Source: Hypericibacter adhaerens (GTDB taxonomy: Bacteria; Pseudomonadota; Alphaproteobacteria; Dongiales; Dongiaceae). From it: DNA of 64,000 bases. Within the stretch, counting starts at the first letter, position 1, and each line of letters opens with the position of its first letter. The stretch covers positions 4,695,001 through 4,759,000 of the forward strand of contig NZ_CP042582.1 in the NCBI RefSeq assembly GCF_008728835.1, in the 5' to 3' direction. Under the pieces are notes generated by a model. The model saw nothing but the letters and a program-made list of their open reading frames with translations, ran no database searches and was not told where the DNA came from. Of this stretch, positions 39,122 through 48,291 are shown piece after piece. Position numbers and translations under genes: made by a program.

Positions 39122-40471
39122 ATGTCCAAGCTTGCCAAGACCGCCAGCGCCGCCACCCATTTCGGCGAGGGCGCGTTGCCGAAGATCGCCTATGGCAAGG
39201 GCTCCTACCTCTATGACACCACCGGCAAGCGCTATCTCGACGGTTCGGGCGGGCCGGCCGTGTTCTGCCTCGGCCATGGCAATGAAGAGGTCAACGACGC
39301 GATCAAGGCGCAGCTCGACCGCGTGGCCCACGGCTATCGCTACGCCTTCACCAGCGATCCCCTGGAGGAACTGAGCGAGATCGTCGCCTGGCGCTGCGGC
39401 GGCGGCCTCACCCGCATGGTGTTCGTCTCCGGCGGCTCCGAGGCGGTCGAATCCTGCCTCAAGCTGGCGCTGCAATATCATTCGGCCAAGGGCGAGATGA
39501 CGCGCCGCCGCTTCATCTCGCGCCAGCGCTCCTGGCATGGCAACACGCTGGGTGCGCTCGCCATCTCCGGCTTCCGCGACCGCCGGCTGCCGTTCGAGGG
39601 TGCCTTGACCGAGGCGAGCTTCCTCTCGGCCGTCAACGAATACCGCCCGCCCAAGGGCGTGAAACCCGAGGACGTGGCGAGCTTCTGCGCCGACGAGCTG
39701 GAGCGCGAGATTCTGCGGCTCGGTCCCGACCGGGTCGCCGCCTTCATCTTCGAGCCGGTGGTGGGGGCGGCCGGCGGCGCCATCCCGGCGCCGGCCGGTT
39801 ATGCGAAGAAGATCCGCGCGATCTGCGACCGCTATGGCGTTCTCATGATCGCCGACGAGGTGATGTGCGGCGCGGCGCGCTGCGGCACCTGGCGGGCGCT
39901 CGAGCATGACGGCGTCGAGCCCGACATCATGTCGGTCGCCAAGGGGCTCGCCGGGGGCTACATGCCCCTGGGCGCCGCGGTCTATCACGAGCGGATCGCC
40001 GGCCCGATCATCGAGCGCTATGGCGCGCCGCTCACGGGCCATACCTTCACCGGCCATACGGCGTCCTGCGCCGCCGGCGTCGCCGTGCAGAAGATCGTCA
40101 CGCGCGACCGTCTCGTGGAGCGGGTCGCGAGCGAAGGCGCCAAGCTCAAGCGGCGGCTCGAAGAGCTGCTGGGCCCGCGCAATTATGTCGGCAATATCCG
40201 CGGCCGCGGCTTCTTCCTCGGCATCGAGCTGGTCGCCGACAAGGAAACCAAGGAACCGTTCGACCCCGCGCTCCAGGTGAGCAACAAGATCCGCGAGCGC
40301 AGCTTCGCCAACGGCCTCATCTGCTATCCGACCGGCGGCAATGTCGACGGCATCCGCGGCGACCAGATCATCCTGGCCCCGCCCTACAATGCCAGCGCCG
40401 CCGAGCTGGACGAGATCGTGACCCTGCTCGACCGCAGCCTGACCGAGGTGATGGAGAAGCTGGGCCGTTGA
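39122..40471 (+). CDS. Class III PLP-dependent aminotransferase
   Basis: Pyridoxal-phosphate enzyme of the omega-amino-acid/acetylornithine aminotransferase class, 449 residues. It has DGSGGPAVFCLGHGNEEV, VFVSGGSEAVESCLKLA (phosphate binding), RQRSWHGNTLGALAISG, IADEVMCGAARCGTW with the ring-contacting Asp, and SVAKGLAGGYMPLGA with the Schiff-base Lys274. Likely donors are omega-amino acids, beta-alanine or polyamine-derived amines. It is the first gene of an accessory catabolic region. The exact substrate cannot be read from sequence. Confidence 0.9.
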   Translation: MSKLAKTASAATHFGEGALPKIAYGKGSYLYDTTGKRYLDGSGGPAVFCLGHGNEEVNDAIKAQLDRVAHGYRYAFTSDPLEELSEIVAWRCGGGLTRMVFVSGGSEAVESCLKLALQYHSAKGEMTRRRFISRQRSWHGNTLGALAISGFRDRRLPFEGALTEASFLSAVNEYRPPKGVKPEDVASFCADELEREILRLGPDRVAAFIFEPVVGAAGGAIPAPAGYAKKIRAICDRYGVLMIADEVMCGAARCGTWRALEHDGVEPDIMSVAKGLAGGYMPLGAAVYHERIAGPIIERYGAPLTGHTFTGHTASCAAGVAVQKIVTRDRLVERVASEGAKLKRRLEELLGPRNYVGNIRGRGFFLGIELVADKETKEPFDPALQVSNKIRERSFANGLICYPTGGNVDGIRGDQIILAPPYNASAAELDEIVTLLDRSLTEVMEKLGR

Positions 40472-40695
40472 GGATCGGCAGCCTCTCCCCGAACGGGTGA
40501 AGGAGGCTACCCCATCTTTCCACAGGCCGATGGCTTGTGGGTCCCGGCGTTTCTTGTTGAACTGACGCCGATCGAAAGAAGGCCCAACCGGTGCCGGCCC
40601 GCAGGCCCGGACACCGGAAAAGCCGCCGACGAGGTCCCGAGACCCCGTGGCCGGCATGCGCCTGCGCAAGGACGACATCAGGGGAGAGAACGACC

Positions 40696-41805
40696 ATGGA
40701 GAAGAACCGCTTTTTCGACCGCCTGGCCGAAGGCAAGCTCACGCGGCGCGAGCTCAATCGCAGCCTGGCCGCGATGGGCCTGGGCATGGCGACCACCTTC
40801 AGCTTCAGCCGGCCCGCTTCCGCCGCTGCCGGCAGCGATCTCAAATCCTACACCTGGGCCGGCTACGACATTCCCGACATCATGCAGGACTATGTGAAGA
40901 AGTACGGCTCGCCGCCGACCTTCACGCTCTTCGGCGGCACCGAAGAAGCGTTCCAGAAATTGCAGTCCGGCTTCACCACCGATATCGCGCATCCTTGCGT
41001 CGAGGACATCGCGCGGTGGAGCAAGTTGAAGATGATCAAGGAGCTGGATACCGCGAAGCTCAAGCATTGGAACGATATCTGGCCGGAGCTTCTGGCCCTG
41101 CCGGGCGCCAACATGGATGGCAAGCGCTATATCCTGCCGTTCGACTGGGGCAACGGCTCGCTCCTCTATCGCACGGACAAGGTCGAGCCCCAGGAGATGT
41201 CCTGGAACCTCGCCTGGGACGAGCGCTACAAGGGCAAGATCTCGATGTACAACGCCACCCCGACCGTCTCGGTCGCGGGGCTCGCGCTCGGGATCAATCC
41301 TTACGAGTTCTCCGAGGAAGAAGGCCGGAAGATCAAAGACTATCTGATGAAGCAGCGCTCGCTGGTGCGCTTCTACTGGGACGCGCCGTCCGACTATCAG
41401 CAGGCCATGGCGTCGGGCGAAATCCTGATCGCCTATGCCTGGAACGACGGTCTCGCCGCCATGAAGAAGCAGGGCATTCCCGTCGAATATATGACGCCCA
41501 AGGAAGGCATCCTGAGCTGGACCTGCGGGCTCGTTCATATGGCCAATGCCACCGTGCCCGACGAGCAGGTCTATGACCTGCTCGACGCCATGTCTTCGCC
41601 GGAAAGCGGAAAATATCTGATCGAGCAATATGGCTATGGCCACTGCAACAAGAAGTCGTTCGAGATCTCCGATCAGAAGATCGTCGCCGACCTGGGCTTC
41701 GCCTCGCCCTCCGCGGTGTTTCAGCACAGCGTGTTCGAGACCGAGGTCTCGCCGGAGATGGAGCAACGGCGCAACAAGATCTTCGAGGATGTGAAGGCCG
41801 GCTGA
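40696..41805 (+). CDS. Solitary ABC substrate-binding protein, PotD-like
   Basis: A 369-residue family 1 extracellular solute-binding protein like those for spermidine/putrescine. The N-terminus has a Tat-like twin arginine in LTRRELNRSLAAMGLGMATT followed by an Ala-rich cleavage region. YTWAGYDIPDIMQDY, GSLLYRTDKVEP and YAWNDGLAAMKKQGI fit the fold. AGGGGAG supports the start. No permease or ATPase genes are beside it, so it must use the transporter encoded at 46.6-49.4 kb or another one. A hairpin and then the dimethylformamidase-like genes follow, suggesting it binds a related amide or amine. Confidence 0.88.
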   Translation: MEKNRFFDRLAEGKLTRRELNRSLAAMGLGMATTFSFSRPASAAAGSDLKSYTWAGYDIPDIMQDYVKKYGSPPTFTLFGGTEEAFQKLQSGFTTDIAHPCVEDIARWSKLKMIKELDTAKLKHWNDIWPELLALPGANMDGKRYILPFDWGNGSLLYRTDKVEPQEMSWNLAWDERYKGKISMYNATPTVSVAGLALGINPYEFSEEEGRKIKDYLMKQRSLVRFYWDAPSDYQQAMASGEILIAYAWNDGLAAMKKQGIPVEYMTPKEGILSWTCGLVHMANATVPDEQVYDLLDAMSSPESGKYLIEQYGYGHCNKKSFEISDQKIVADLGFASPSAVFQHSVFETEVSPEMEQRRNKIFEDVKAG

Positions 41806-41814
41806 GCCTGCCCG

Positions 41815-41844
41815 AGGTCCCGCGGGATCAGTCCCGCGGGACCT
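41815..41844 (+). terminator. Stem-loop between binding-protein and amidase genes
   Basis: A perfect 13-bp stem (41815-41827 with 41832-41844) with a TCAG tetraloop, ten bases past the stop codon and before the next gene on the same strand, followed by a pyrimidine-rich stretch. It may be a partial terminator or an mRNA-stabilising structure that keeps binding-protein levels high. Confidence 0.65.
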
Positions 41845-41868
41845 TCCCCTTCATCTTCGGAGCATTCC

Positions 41869-42174
41869 ATGTACGAGATCGATCCCGAGCGCCTCGACCT
41901 GGCGCGCGAGTTTCGCGAGAAGCCGTTCGGCCGGCATAGCGGCGAGCTGCAACGCGTCATCAACCGCATGCGAGCCGGCAGCAACGAAGGCCGCCTCGTG
42001 CTGGTCACGCTCGAGCGCCACAAGCGCTGGGGCCTCGCCCGCATGGGCGCCGGCCTGCGAGCACCGCTGACGCCCGTGCCGGGCCACGAGTTCACCTCCT
42101 ATGAGGAGGCCGAATGGACGGTCTTCACGCTGCGCTGGCAGGAGATCACCGGCCGCGAGCTCGTCCTCGACTGA
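41869..42174 (+). CDS. N,N-dimethylformamidase-like small subunit
   Basis: A 101-residue protein in the position of the small subunit of N,N-dimethylformamidase, which has a small and a large chain. The characterised small chain is about 130 residues; this one is shorter. It is rich in Arg and ends in EWTVFTLRWQEITGRELVLD. It starts 64 bases after the binding-protein gene and 26 bases before the large subunit. Assignment rests on the neighbour and on resemblance, with no catalytic motif of its own. Confidence 0.7.
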   Translation: MYEIDPERLDLAREFREKPFGRHSGELQRVINRMRAGSNEGRLVLVTLERHKRWGLARMGAGLRAPLTPVPGHEFTSYEEAEWTVFTLRWQEITGRELVLD

Positions 42175-42200
42175 ACTCTTTTCCGAACAGGCCTCCTTCC

Positions 42201-44432
42201 ATGCTCGAGATTCTGGGATATGGCGACCGCCACAGCGTGCGGCCCGGCGACCGGCTTCAGGTCAAGGTCAGCTGCGAGGCGGGCGCCCCGCGCTTCCATG
42301 CCGAGGTCGTCCGCATGATCTGCGGCGACGATTTGCCGAACGGCGCCGGCTACAAGGACCAGCCGGTCGCGAGCCCCGCCAATGGCGACTACCCGGCGCG
42401 CCGGCAGCCGCTCGATGCGGGCTCGGCGGTGCTGGTGGCGCCCTCGCCGCTCCTGGACCAGATCGGGAGCTTCACCCTGACGGCGCTGGTCTGGCCGACC
42501 CTGCCCGGCACGAGCCCACAGACGCTGCTGGCGCGCTGGTCCGAGCCGGCACGCGCGGGCTTCCGGCTTGGCCTGGATGCCACGGGTGCCCTGGCCCTCG
42601 ATATCGGCGACGGCAAGGGCGGGTTTGCCGCGATCAAGACCAGCCGGCCCTTGCGCGAGCGCGCCTGGTATCGCGTCACCGCGACCTTCGACGCGGCGAC
42701 CGGCGAGGCGAGGCTCAGCCAACGGCCGCTGGGCCATCTGGCCCGCGACAATTCGGCGAGCGAGGTGGAAGCCATCTTGCGCGTGCGGCCCCATGCGCCG
42801 GCCGACGCGCCCTTCGTCATGGCGGCGCATCAGACGGGCCGGCGCGGCGCCAAGACGCTGCTGGGCGGGCATTTCAACGGCAAGATCGAAGCGCCGCGGC
42901 TGGCGGCGCGTGTCCTGCGCGAGGAGGAGATCGAGGCGCTCCAACTCGGCATTCCGGCGTCCCTCGCGGCGGAAATTCTCGGCGCCTGGGATTTCGCGAA
43001 GGAGACGCCCACCACGCGCGTGGTCGATCTCTCGGCCAACCGGCTCGATGGCGAGACCGTCAACCTGCCCACGCGCGCCATGAAGGGCGCCGCCTGGACC
43101 GGCGAGGCGATGCGCTGGACGGACAAGCCGGAGCATTACGGCGCCATCCATTTCCACGAGGACGATCTCTACGACGCGGGCTGGGAGACCGACTTCGAGG
43201 TGCCGATCACGCCGGAGATGCGCTCGGGCGTCTATGCGGTGAAGCTCACCTGCGGCGAGCGCTACGAGCAGCTCGCCTTCGTCACCTTCTTCGTGCTGCC
43301 GCCCAAGGGCAAGGCGACGGCACCCGTGGCCTTCCTCGCCGCCAACGCCACCTACATGGCCTATGCCAACAGCCATCACGGCTGGGACGATGTGCTGGCC
43401 GAGATCTGCTATGGCGCGCTGCTCGAGTTCGGGCCCACCGAACGCACGGTCAATGCGCGGCGCGATCTCGGCGTCTCGACCTATGACGTCCATACCGACG
43501 GCTCGGGCTCCTGCTACAGCTCGCGGCTCAGGCCCATCCTCAACACCCGGCCGCGCCACTCGCTCTGGAACTTCGGCGCCGATCTCCACATCGTCGACTG
43601 GCTCGAGGGCATCCATCAGCCCTACGACGTGATCACCGACGAGATGCTGCACCAGGAGGGGCTGTCGCTCCTGGAGAACTACCGTTGCGTCGTCACCGGG
43701 ACCCATCCCGAATACCATTCGCTGGCGCAGATGCGCGCGGTCGAGGCCTATCTCGGCAAGGGCGGGCGGCTGATCTACACGGGCGGCAACGGCTTCTATT
43801 GGCGCATCGCCTGGCATCCGACGCTACCGGGCGTGATCGAGATGCGCCGCGCCGAGAACGGCACGCGCACCTGGATCGCCGAGCCCGGCGAGTATCATCT
43901 GAGCTTCACCGGCGAGCTCAGCGGCCTCTGGCGCAACAACGGCATCCCGCCGCAGCAACTGGTCGGCATCGGCTTCGGCTCGGAGGGCTTCGACGAATCC
44001 TCCTGGTACCGCCGCCGGCCCGGCAGCTTCGACCCGCGCGCGGCCTTCATCTTCGAAGGCATCGGCAAGGACGAGAAGATCGGCGATTTCGGCGTGATCG
44101 GCGGCGGGGCCGCGGGGCTCGAGCTCGACATCGTCGACCCGAAGCTGGGCACGCCGCCCCATGCGCTGGTGCTGGCCAGCTCCGAGCTGCACAGCAACGT
44201 CTATGTGCTGACGCCCGAGGAGCTGATCTCGACCTATCCCGGCATCGACGGCATCGAGGATCCCAAGGTGCGCGCCGACATGGTCTTCTTCGAGACGCCC
44301 AAGGGCGGCGCCGTGTTCTCGACGGGCTCGATCGCCTGGGCCGGTTCCTTGAGCCATAACGGCTTCAAGAACAACGTCGCGCGGATCACCGGCAACGTGC
44401 TGAAGCGGTTCATCGATCCAAAGCCGTTCTGA
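42201..44432 (+). CDS. N,N-dimethylformamidase-like large subunit
   Basis: A 743-residue protein similar in length and architecture to the large chain of N,N-dimethylformamidase, an iron enzyme that splits dimethylformamide into dimethylamine and formate. Residues about 1-60 form a beta domain, about 75-245 a LamG/concanavalin-like domain, and about 290-740 the catalytic domain. Two Tyr and one Glu bind iron in the known enzyme; by eye the best candidates here are Tyr385 or Tyr388 (NATYMAYANS), Tyr428 (STYDVHTDG) and Glu504 (GTHPEYHS). Start chosen at MLEILGYGDRHSVRPGD, though no strong ribosome-binding site precedes it. The real substrate could be another small amide. Confidence 0.8.
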   Translation: MLEILGYGDRHSVRPGDRLQVKVSCEAGAPRFHAEVVRMICGDDLPNGAGYKDQPVASPANGDYPARRQPLDAGSAVLVAPSPLLDQIGSFTLTALVWPTLPGTSPQTLLARWSEPARAGFRLGLDATGALALDIGDGKGGFAAIKTSRPLRERAWYRVTATFDAATGEARLSQRPLGHLARDNSASEVEAILRVRPHAPADAPFVMAAHQTGRRGAKTLLGGHFNGKIEAPRLAARVLREEEIEALQLGIPASLAAEILGAWDFAKETPTTRVVDLSANRLDGETVNLPTRAMKGAAWTGEAMRWTDKPEHYGAIHFHEDDLYDAGWETDFEVPITPEMRSGVYAVKLTCGERYEQLAFVTFFVLPPKGKATAPVAFLAANATYMAYANSHHGWDDVLAEICYGALLEFGPTERTVNARRDLGVSTYDVHTDGSGSCYSSRLRPILNTRPRHSLWNFGADLHIVDWLEGIHQPYDVITDEMLHQEGLSLLENYRCVVTGTHPEYHSLAQMRAVEAYLGKGGRLIYTGGNGFYWRIAWHPTLPGVIEMRRAENGTRTWIAEPGEYHLSFTGELSGLWRNNGIPPQQLVGIGFGSEGFDESSWYRRRPGSFDPRAAFIFEGIGKDEKIGDFGVIGGGAAGLELDIVDPKLGTPPHALVLASSELHSNVYVLTPEELISTYPGIDGIEDPKVRADMVFFETPKGGAVFSTGSIAWAGSLSHNGFKNNVARITGNVLKRFIDPKPF

Positions 44433-44481
44433 TCCGGGCGTTTCCGGTCCCCGCCCCTGTTCCGCCGGGGAGGAGTTCCAT

Positions 44482-45213
44482 TCACTCCGGCGTGTTCTGG
44501 CCGCTGATGAAGCGGCCGATCAGCACCATGTAGAAGCAGAGGTGGTTGCGCTCGGCATAGGCGATCGCCTGCGTGTCGCCCGAGCGCATGGCGCGGATGA
44601 TGTCGCTGAGCTCGGCGCAGAGCGCGTCGACCTGATCCTCCCACATCTCGTTGGCGAGCCGGAACCAGACCCGCGATGTCTGGTAATAGAAGAGATCGTA
44701 GACCTGGCGGAGGGCGGTGTTGTTGGTGAGGCTGCCGACGATCCCCTGCCGTTCGTGATTGATGCGCCAGAATTCTTCGGTATCGCGGTTCTCGTGCAGT
44801 TTCTGGGCCCGCTCATGGAGGCTCTTCATGGCCGCCAGATCGCTGTCGGTGCTGGGCCGCGCGCTCAACTGGCCGATCAGTTCGCACAGCCGCAGCCGGA
44901 ACTCGTAGACATCCTTGAACTGCTTGAAATCGACGCCGGTCACGATGGTGCCGACACCGTTCCTGGTCTCGACGAAGCCTTCGAACTCCAGCCGTTGCAG
45001 CACCTGACGCACCGGCGTCCGGCTGACGCCGAACTCGTTCGCGAGCTCAGTCTCGCGCAGCACGTCGCCCGGCGGATAGCGCAGCAGGCAGATCCGTTCG
45101 CGCAGCTCCTCATAGATGCTGGCGGACAGGCCGCGGGGTGCCAGGGAGGCGCGCCGGCCGTCAGGGCCTGGCTTCTCCCGCGCCGGGCGCGTCGTGCTGC
45201 GTTCCTTGGCCAT
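44482..45213 (-). CDS. GntR family (FCD-type) transcriptional regulator
   Basis: A 243-residue repressor with an N-terminal winged helix (IYEELRERICLLRYPPGDVLRETELANEFGVSRTPVRQVLQRLEFEGFVETR) and a helical FCD ligand domain (EFRLRLCELIGQLSA, WRINHERQGIVGSL). It is the last gene of the leftward ABC-transporter/oxidase operon, 26 bases after the oxidase stop. The 10-bp repeats at 50645, 50795 and 51001 are its most likely operators. A basic N-terminal tail of about 30 residues precedes the DNA-binding domain. The start codon has no clear ribosome-binding site. Confidence 0.9.
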   Translation of the reverse strand: MAKERSTTRPAREKPGPDGRRASLAPRGLSASIYEELRERICLLRYPPGDVLRETELANEFGVSRTPVRQVLQRLEFEGFVETRNGVGTIVTGVDFKQFKDVYEFRLRLCELIGQLSARPSTDSDLAAMKSLHERAQKLHENRDTEEFWRINHERQGIVGSLTNNTALRQVYDLFYYQTSRVWFRLANEMWEDQVDALCAELSDIIRAMRSGDTQAIAYAERNHLCFYMVLIGRFISGQNTPE

Positions 45214-45239
45214 GACGTTGCGCTGCGGCCTCCCCACCG

Positions 45240-46568
45240 TTAGACGCCAGTGTAGGGGTTCGGCCGAGTCCCGTCGATCAACCGCGCATAGCGGAAGGGC
45301 GACGGATCGACGACGGGCTTCGTCCCGGTCACGAGGTCGGCGACGAGGTGGCCGACACCAGGACCGATGCCGAAGCCATGACCGGAGAAGCCGGTGGCGA
45401 GGAAGAGCCCCGGCAGCTTGTCGACCGGCGATATCACTGGAACCGTATCGGGCAGGGCGTCGATCAACCCCGCCCATTGCTGGGCGATGGCGACCCCCTT
45501 GAAGACGGGGAAGGTCTGCTCGAGCGCCCGACGCGCATGCTCGAGCTGATGCGCGACGGGCGCCGGATCCATCACCCGCACCTTCTCGAAGGCCGAGATC
45601 TCGCCGGGCGATCGGCGGCGGGAGAACCCCCACTCCTCGAAGAACCGGCCGCCGAACCGCAGCTCCAGATGCTTCCATTCGAGCTTCAGGACGGGGAAGA
45701 AATCCGCGAGGTAACGGAAGCTGGCGGGAACGATGTCGTAGCGGTTGGCCGAGCCGTCGGCGACGGTGTAGCCGCCATCGAGGCGCTTGCGGAAAGCGAA
45801 ATGAGGCGTCCAGGCGGCGGTCTCCGGCCCGCCCTCGACCGGCGCGGTTCGCATCACCGAAGCGCGAACGGCGAGTTGCGGGAGGCGCAGGCCCTGCGCC
45901 TGGCAGAGAAGCCGCGACCAGATCCCGCCGGCGATCACGACGCTGCCGCAGGCGATCCGCCCCTTCTCGGTGACGACCGCGGATACGCGGCCCGCGGCGG
46001 TCTCGATCCCGCGCACCGCGCATTGGGTCAGGATCGTGGCGCCGCGTCGTGCGGCTGCCCGGGCGATTGCGGGAGCCGCCTTCTGGGGCTCGGCCCGACC
46101 GTCGCTGGGCGTGTAGAGAGCCGCCCGGAATTTCCGGGTCGAGCCCGGCAGCAGGCGTTCGAGCTCGGCGCCCGCCACCATGCGCGTATCGAGCGCATAG
46201 TCGCCCGCGAGCTTCAGCCAGGTCTCGCGCCGCCCGACCGCCGCGTCGTCGTCACAGGTATAGAGGATGCCCGCCGGGCGGAAGCCGACATCTTCGCCCA
46301 CGAGCTGATGCATCTCGTTCCAGAGCCGGAGCGCCACCACCGACAGCGGCAGCTCGCGCGGATCGCGCCCCATGCGGCGGCACCAGCCCCAGTTGCGGCT
46401 GGATTGCTCGCCGGCGATATGCCCTTTCTCGCAAAGGGCCACATTGACGCCGCGCTGGGCGAGGGAGAAGGCGGCGCTGGTGCCGATGATACCGCCGCCG
46501 ACGATGACGACGTCGGCTTGCGGCGGCAGCCGCTCGGCGGAGGTGACGGGTTCGACCAAAGGCCCCAT
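45240..46568 (-). CDS. FAD-dependent oxidoreductase, DAO family
   Basis: Flavoprotein of the D-amino-acid oxidase/sarcosine oxidase family, 442 residues. The FAD-binding Rossmann motif is VVIVGGGIIGTSAAFSLA near the N-terminus; SSRNWGWCRRMGRD and the C-terminal LFLATGFSGHGFGIGPGVG are typical of the group. It is encoded 37 bases after the second permease in the ABC operon, so its substrate is probably the amine or amino acid that the transporter imports. AGGAG precedes the ATG. Confidence 0.9.
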   Translation of the reverse strand: MGPLVEPVTSAERLPPQADVVIVGGGIIGTSAAFSLAQRGVNVALCEKGHIAGEQSSRNWGWCRRMGRDPRELPLSVVALRLWNEMHQLVGEDVGFRPAGILYTCDDDAAVGRRETWLKLAGDYALDTRMVAGAELERLLPGSTRKFRAALYTPSDGRAEPQKAAPAIARAAARRGATILTQCAVRGIETAAGRVSAVVTEKGRIACGSVVIAGGIWSRLLCQAQGLRLPQLAVRASVMRTAPVEGGPETAAWTPHFAFRKRLDGGYTVADGSANRYDIVPASFRYLADFFPVLKLEWKHLELRFGGRFFEEWGFSRRRSPGEISAFEKVRVMDPAPVAHQLEHARRALEQTFPVFKGVAIAQQWAGLIDALPDTVPVISPVDKLPGLFLATGFSGHGFGIGPGVGHLVADLVTGTKPVVDPSPFRYARLIDGTRPNPYTGV

Positions 46569-46605
46569 GCCCTTGCTCCTGTTGATTGCGATGAAGCGCG
46601 CCCGG

Positions 46606-47424
46606 TCAGAGCGTCACGCCCTGGCGGCCGACCAGGCGATCCAGGATCCAGATCAGGATGAAATCCAGCAGGATCACGCCGCTCGAGAGCGCGAAGATCG
46701 TCGGATCGAGGCTCGTATTGCTCCGGGAAAAGAGCCAGACGGGCAAGGGAAAGACGTCGATCGTATAAAGGAAATAAGCCACGGTGAATTCGTTGAAGGA
46801 GACGATGAAGGCGAGCAGCATGCCCGCCACAATACCCGGCTTCATCGTCGGCAACACGATCTCCATCAGGCTCCGCCACCAGTTCGCGCCAAGCACGCGC
46901 GCCGCTTCCTCATGGGAGAGCGGCAAGGCCGTGAGCGAGGCCACGCAGTTCCGGACGACGAAGGGCAGGACCAGGATGACGTGCGCGACCACGATACGCA
47001 GGAAACCCTGCTCGATCCCCAGCTCGCTGACGATGACGAGGAAGGAGATGCCGAGCACGACCAGGGGGAAGACCAGCGGCAGCGTCACCAGGATCTCGAC
47101 CAGCGGCTTGCCCCGGAAACGATGCCGGACCAGCGCATAAGCGGCGGGAATCCCGGCGGCGCTCGCCAGGATCATGACTGTGAGGCTGATGGCGAGGCTC
47201 GTGACCAGGGCTTCGCGGAACCGGCCGGTATCGGCGGGATCGGCCAGCAGCTCCCAGGCCGAGCGGTACCAGCGCAGGCTGAAGCCCGGCGGCGGGAACT
47301 GCAAGGTCGAGCCGTCGGTGAGCGACATGACCACGACCGTCAGGATCGGCGACAGCATGATCAGCAGCAGGAGCCCCGTGATCCCGCCCAGCAGAAGGGG
47401 CTCGATCCGTCCGCGCGCGATCAC
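46606..47424 (-). CDS. ABC transporter permease, PotC-like
   Basis: Inner-membrane permease of the spermidine/putrescine transporter type, 272 residues with about six membrane segments. The coupling motif that docks on the ATPase is EEAARVLGANWWRSLMEIVLP. The start is GTG preceded by GGAGGG, overlapping the stop of the upstream permease gene by four bases. The pair forms a heterodimeric channel. Confidence 0.93.
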   Translation of the reverse strand: MIARGRIEPLLLGGITGLLLLIMLSPILTVVVMSLTDGSTLQFPPPGFSLRWYRSAWELLADPADTGRFREALVTSLAISLTVMILASAAGIPAAYALVRHRFRGKPLVEILVTLPLVFPLVVLGISFLVIVSELGIEQGFLRIVVAHVILVLPFVVRNCVASLTALPLSHEEAARVLGANWWRSLMEIVLPTMKPGIVAGMLLAFIVSFNEFTVAYFLYTIDVFPLPVWLFSRSNTSLDPTIFALSSGVILLDFILIWILDRLVGRQGVTL

Positions 47425-48290
47425 CGGACCCTCCGCCGCGCCAGATGCTGATAGGCGGCCAGCACCGCCAGCGCCAGGGCGACCAGCACGACCGAATTGG
47501 CGGCACCGAAGGGCCAGTTCAGGAGCGGCCCCATCTGGTCCCGGATGAGGAGCGCCAGCATCGAGACGCGCCGGCCGCCGAGAAGGAAGGGCACCACGAA
47601 GGCGCTGACATTGAAGGCGAAGACCAGGAGCGACGCGGCCAGGATGCCCTGCGCTGCCAGCGGCAGGAGCACATGGCGGATCACGCGCAGCCGGTTGGCA
47701 CCCAGGAGGGCTGCCGCCTCTTCCAGCGAAGGCGGAATGGTCCTGATGGCGTTGGCGATCGGGAGCACCGCCAGGGGAAAGGCCGTCTGCACCAGGCCCA
47801 GCGTCACCCCGCTCTCATTGAAGAGAAAGAGGACGGGACGATCGATCAGGCCCAGAAGGCGCAAGGCGCGGTTCAGCAGCCCGTCGGGCGCCAGGAGAAC
47901 CAGCCAGCCATAGCTCTGCAGCACGAGGTTCATCAGCAGCGGGAGCAGGAGCACCAGCAGCAGCAGACGCCGGAGATAGGCCTGGGTGACCCGGGCCATG
48001 AAGAGAGCGACGGGCAGAGCCAGGATCACGGTGATTGCCGTGCTGACGATGGAGAGCCGGAAGGTCAGCAGGATGGATTTCAGGTAGAGCGAGCTGAGGA
48101 TCGCGCGGTAGCTCTCGAGCGTCCATGTGCTCCACTCGGCACCTTTGACGCCGAAGCTGAGCCGCAGGATCAGCAGCGAGGCCAGGATCAGGAACCCGAG
48201 GAAGACTCCGGCCGGCAGGAGCAGCAGCCAGGGATTGGGCCCGGCCGGCCTCTCCTCCCCCGCTGCCCGGCTGATCGCGGCGCGCACCAT
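47421..48290 (-). CDS. ABC transporter permease, PotB-like
   Basis: Partner permease, 289 residues, with about six membrane segments and the coupling motif EEAAALLGANRLRVIRHVLLP. The ATG at 48290 comes one base after the ATPase stop, which fixes the start despite a longer open frame upstream. It overlaps the next permease by four bases. Confidence 0.93.
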   Translation of the reverse strand: MVRAAISRAAGEERPAGPNPWLLLLPAGVFLGFLILASLLILRLSFGVKGAEWSTWTLESYRAILSSLYLKSILLTFRLSIVSTAITVILALPVALFMARVTQAYLRRLLLLVLLLPLLMNLVLQSYGWLVLLAPDGLLNRALRLLGLIDRPVLFLFNESGVTLGLVQTAFPLAVLPIANAIRTIPPSLEEAAALLGANRLRVIRHVLLPLAAQGILAASLLVFAFNVSAFVVPFLLGGRRVSMLALLIRDQMGPLLNWPFGAANSVVLVALALAVLAAYQHLARRRVR

Positions 48291-48291
48291 C

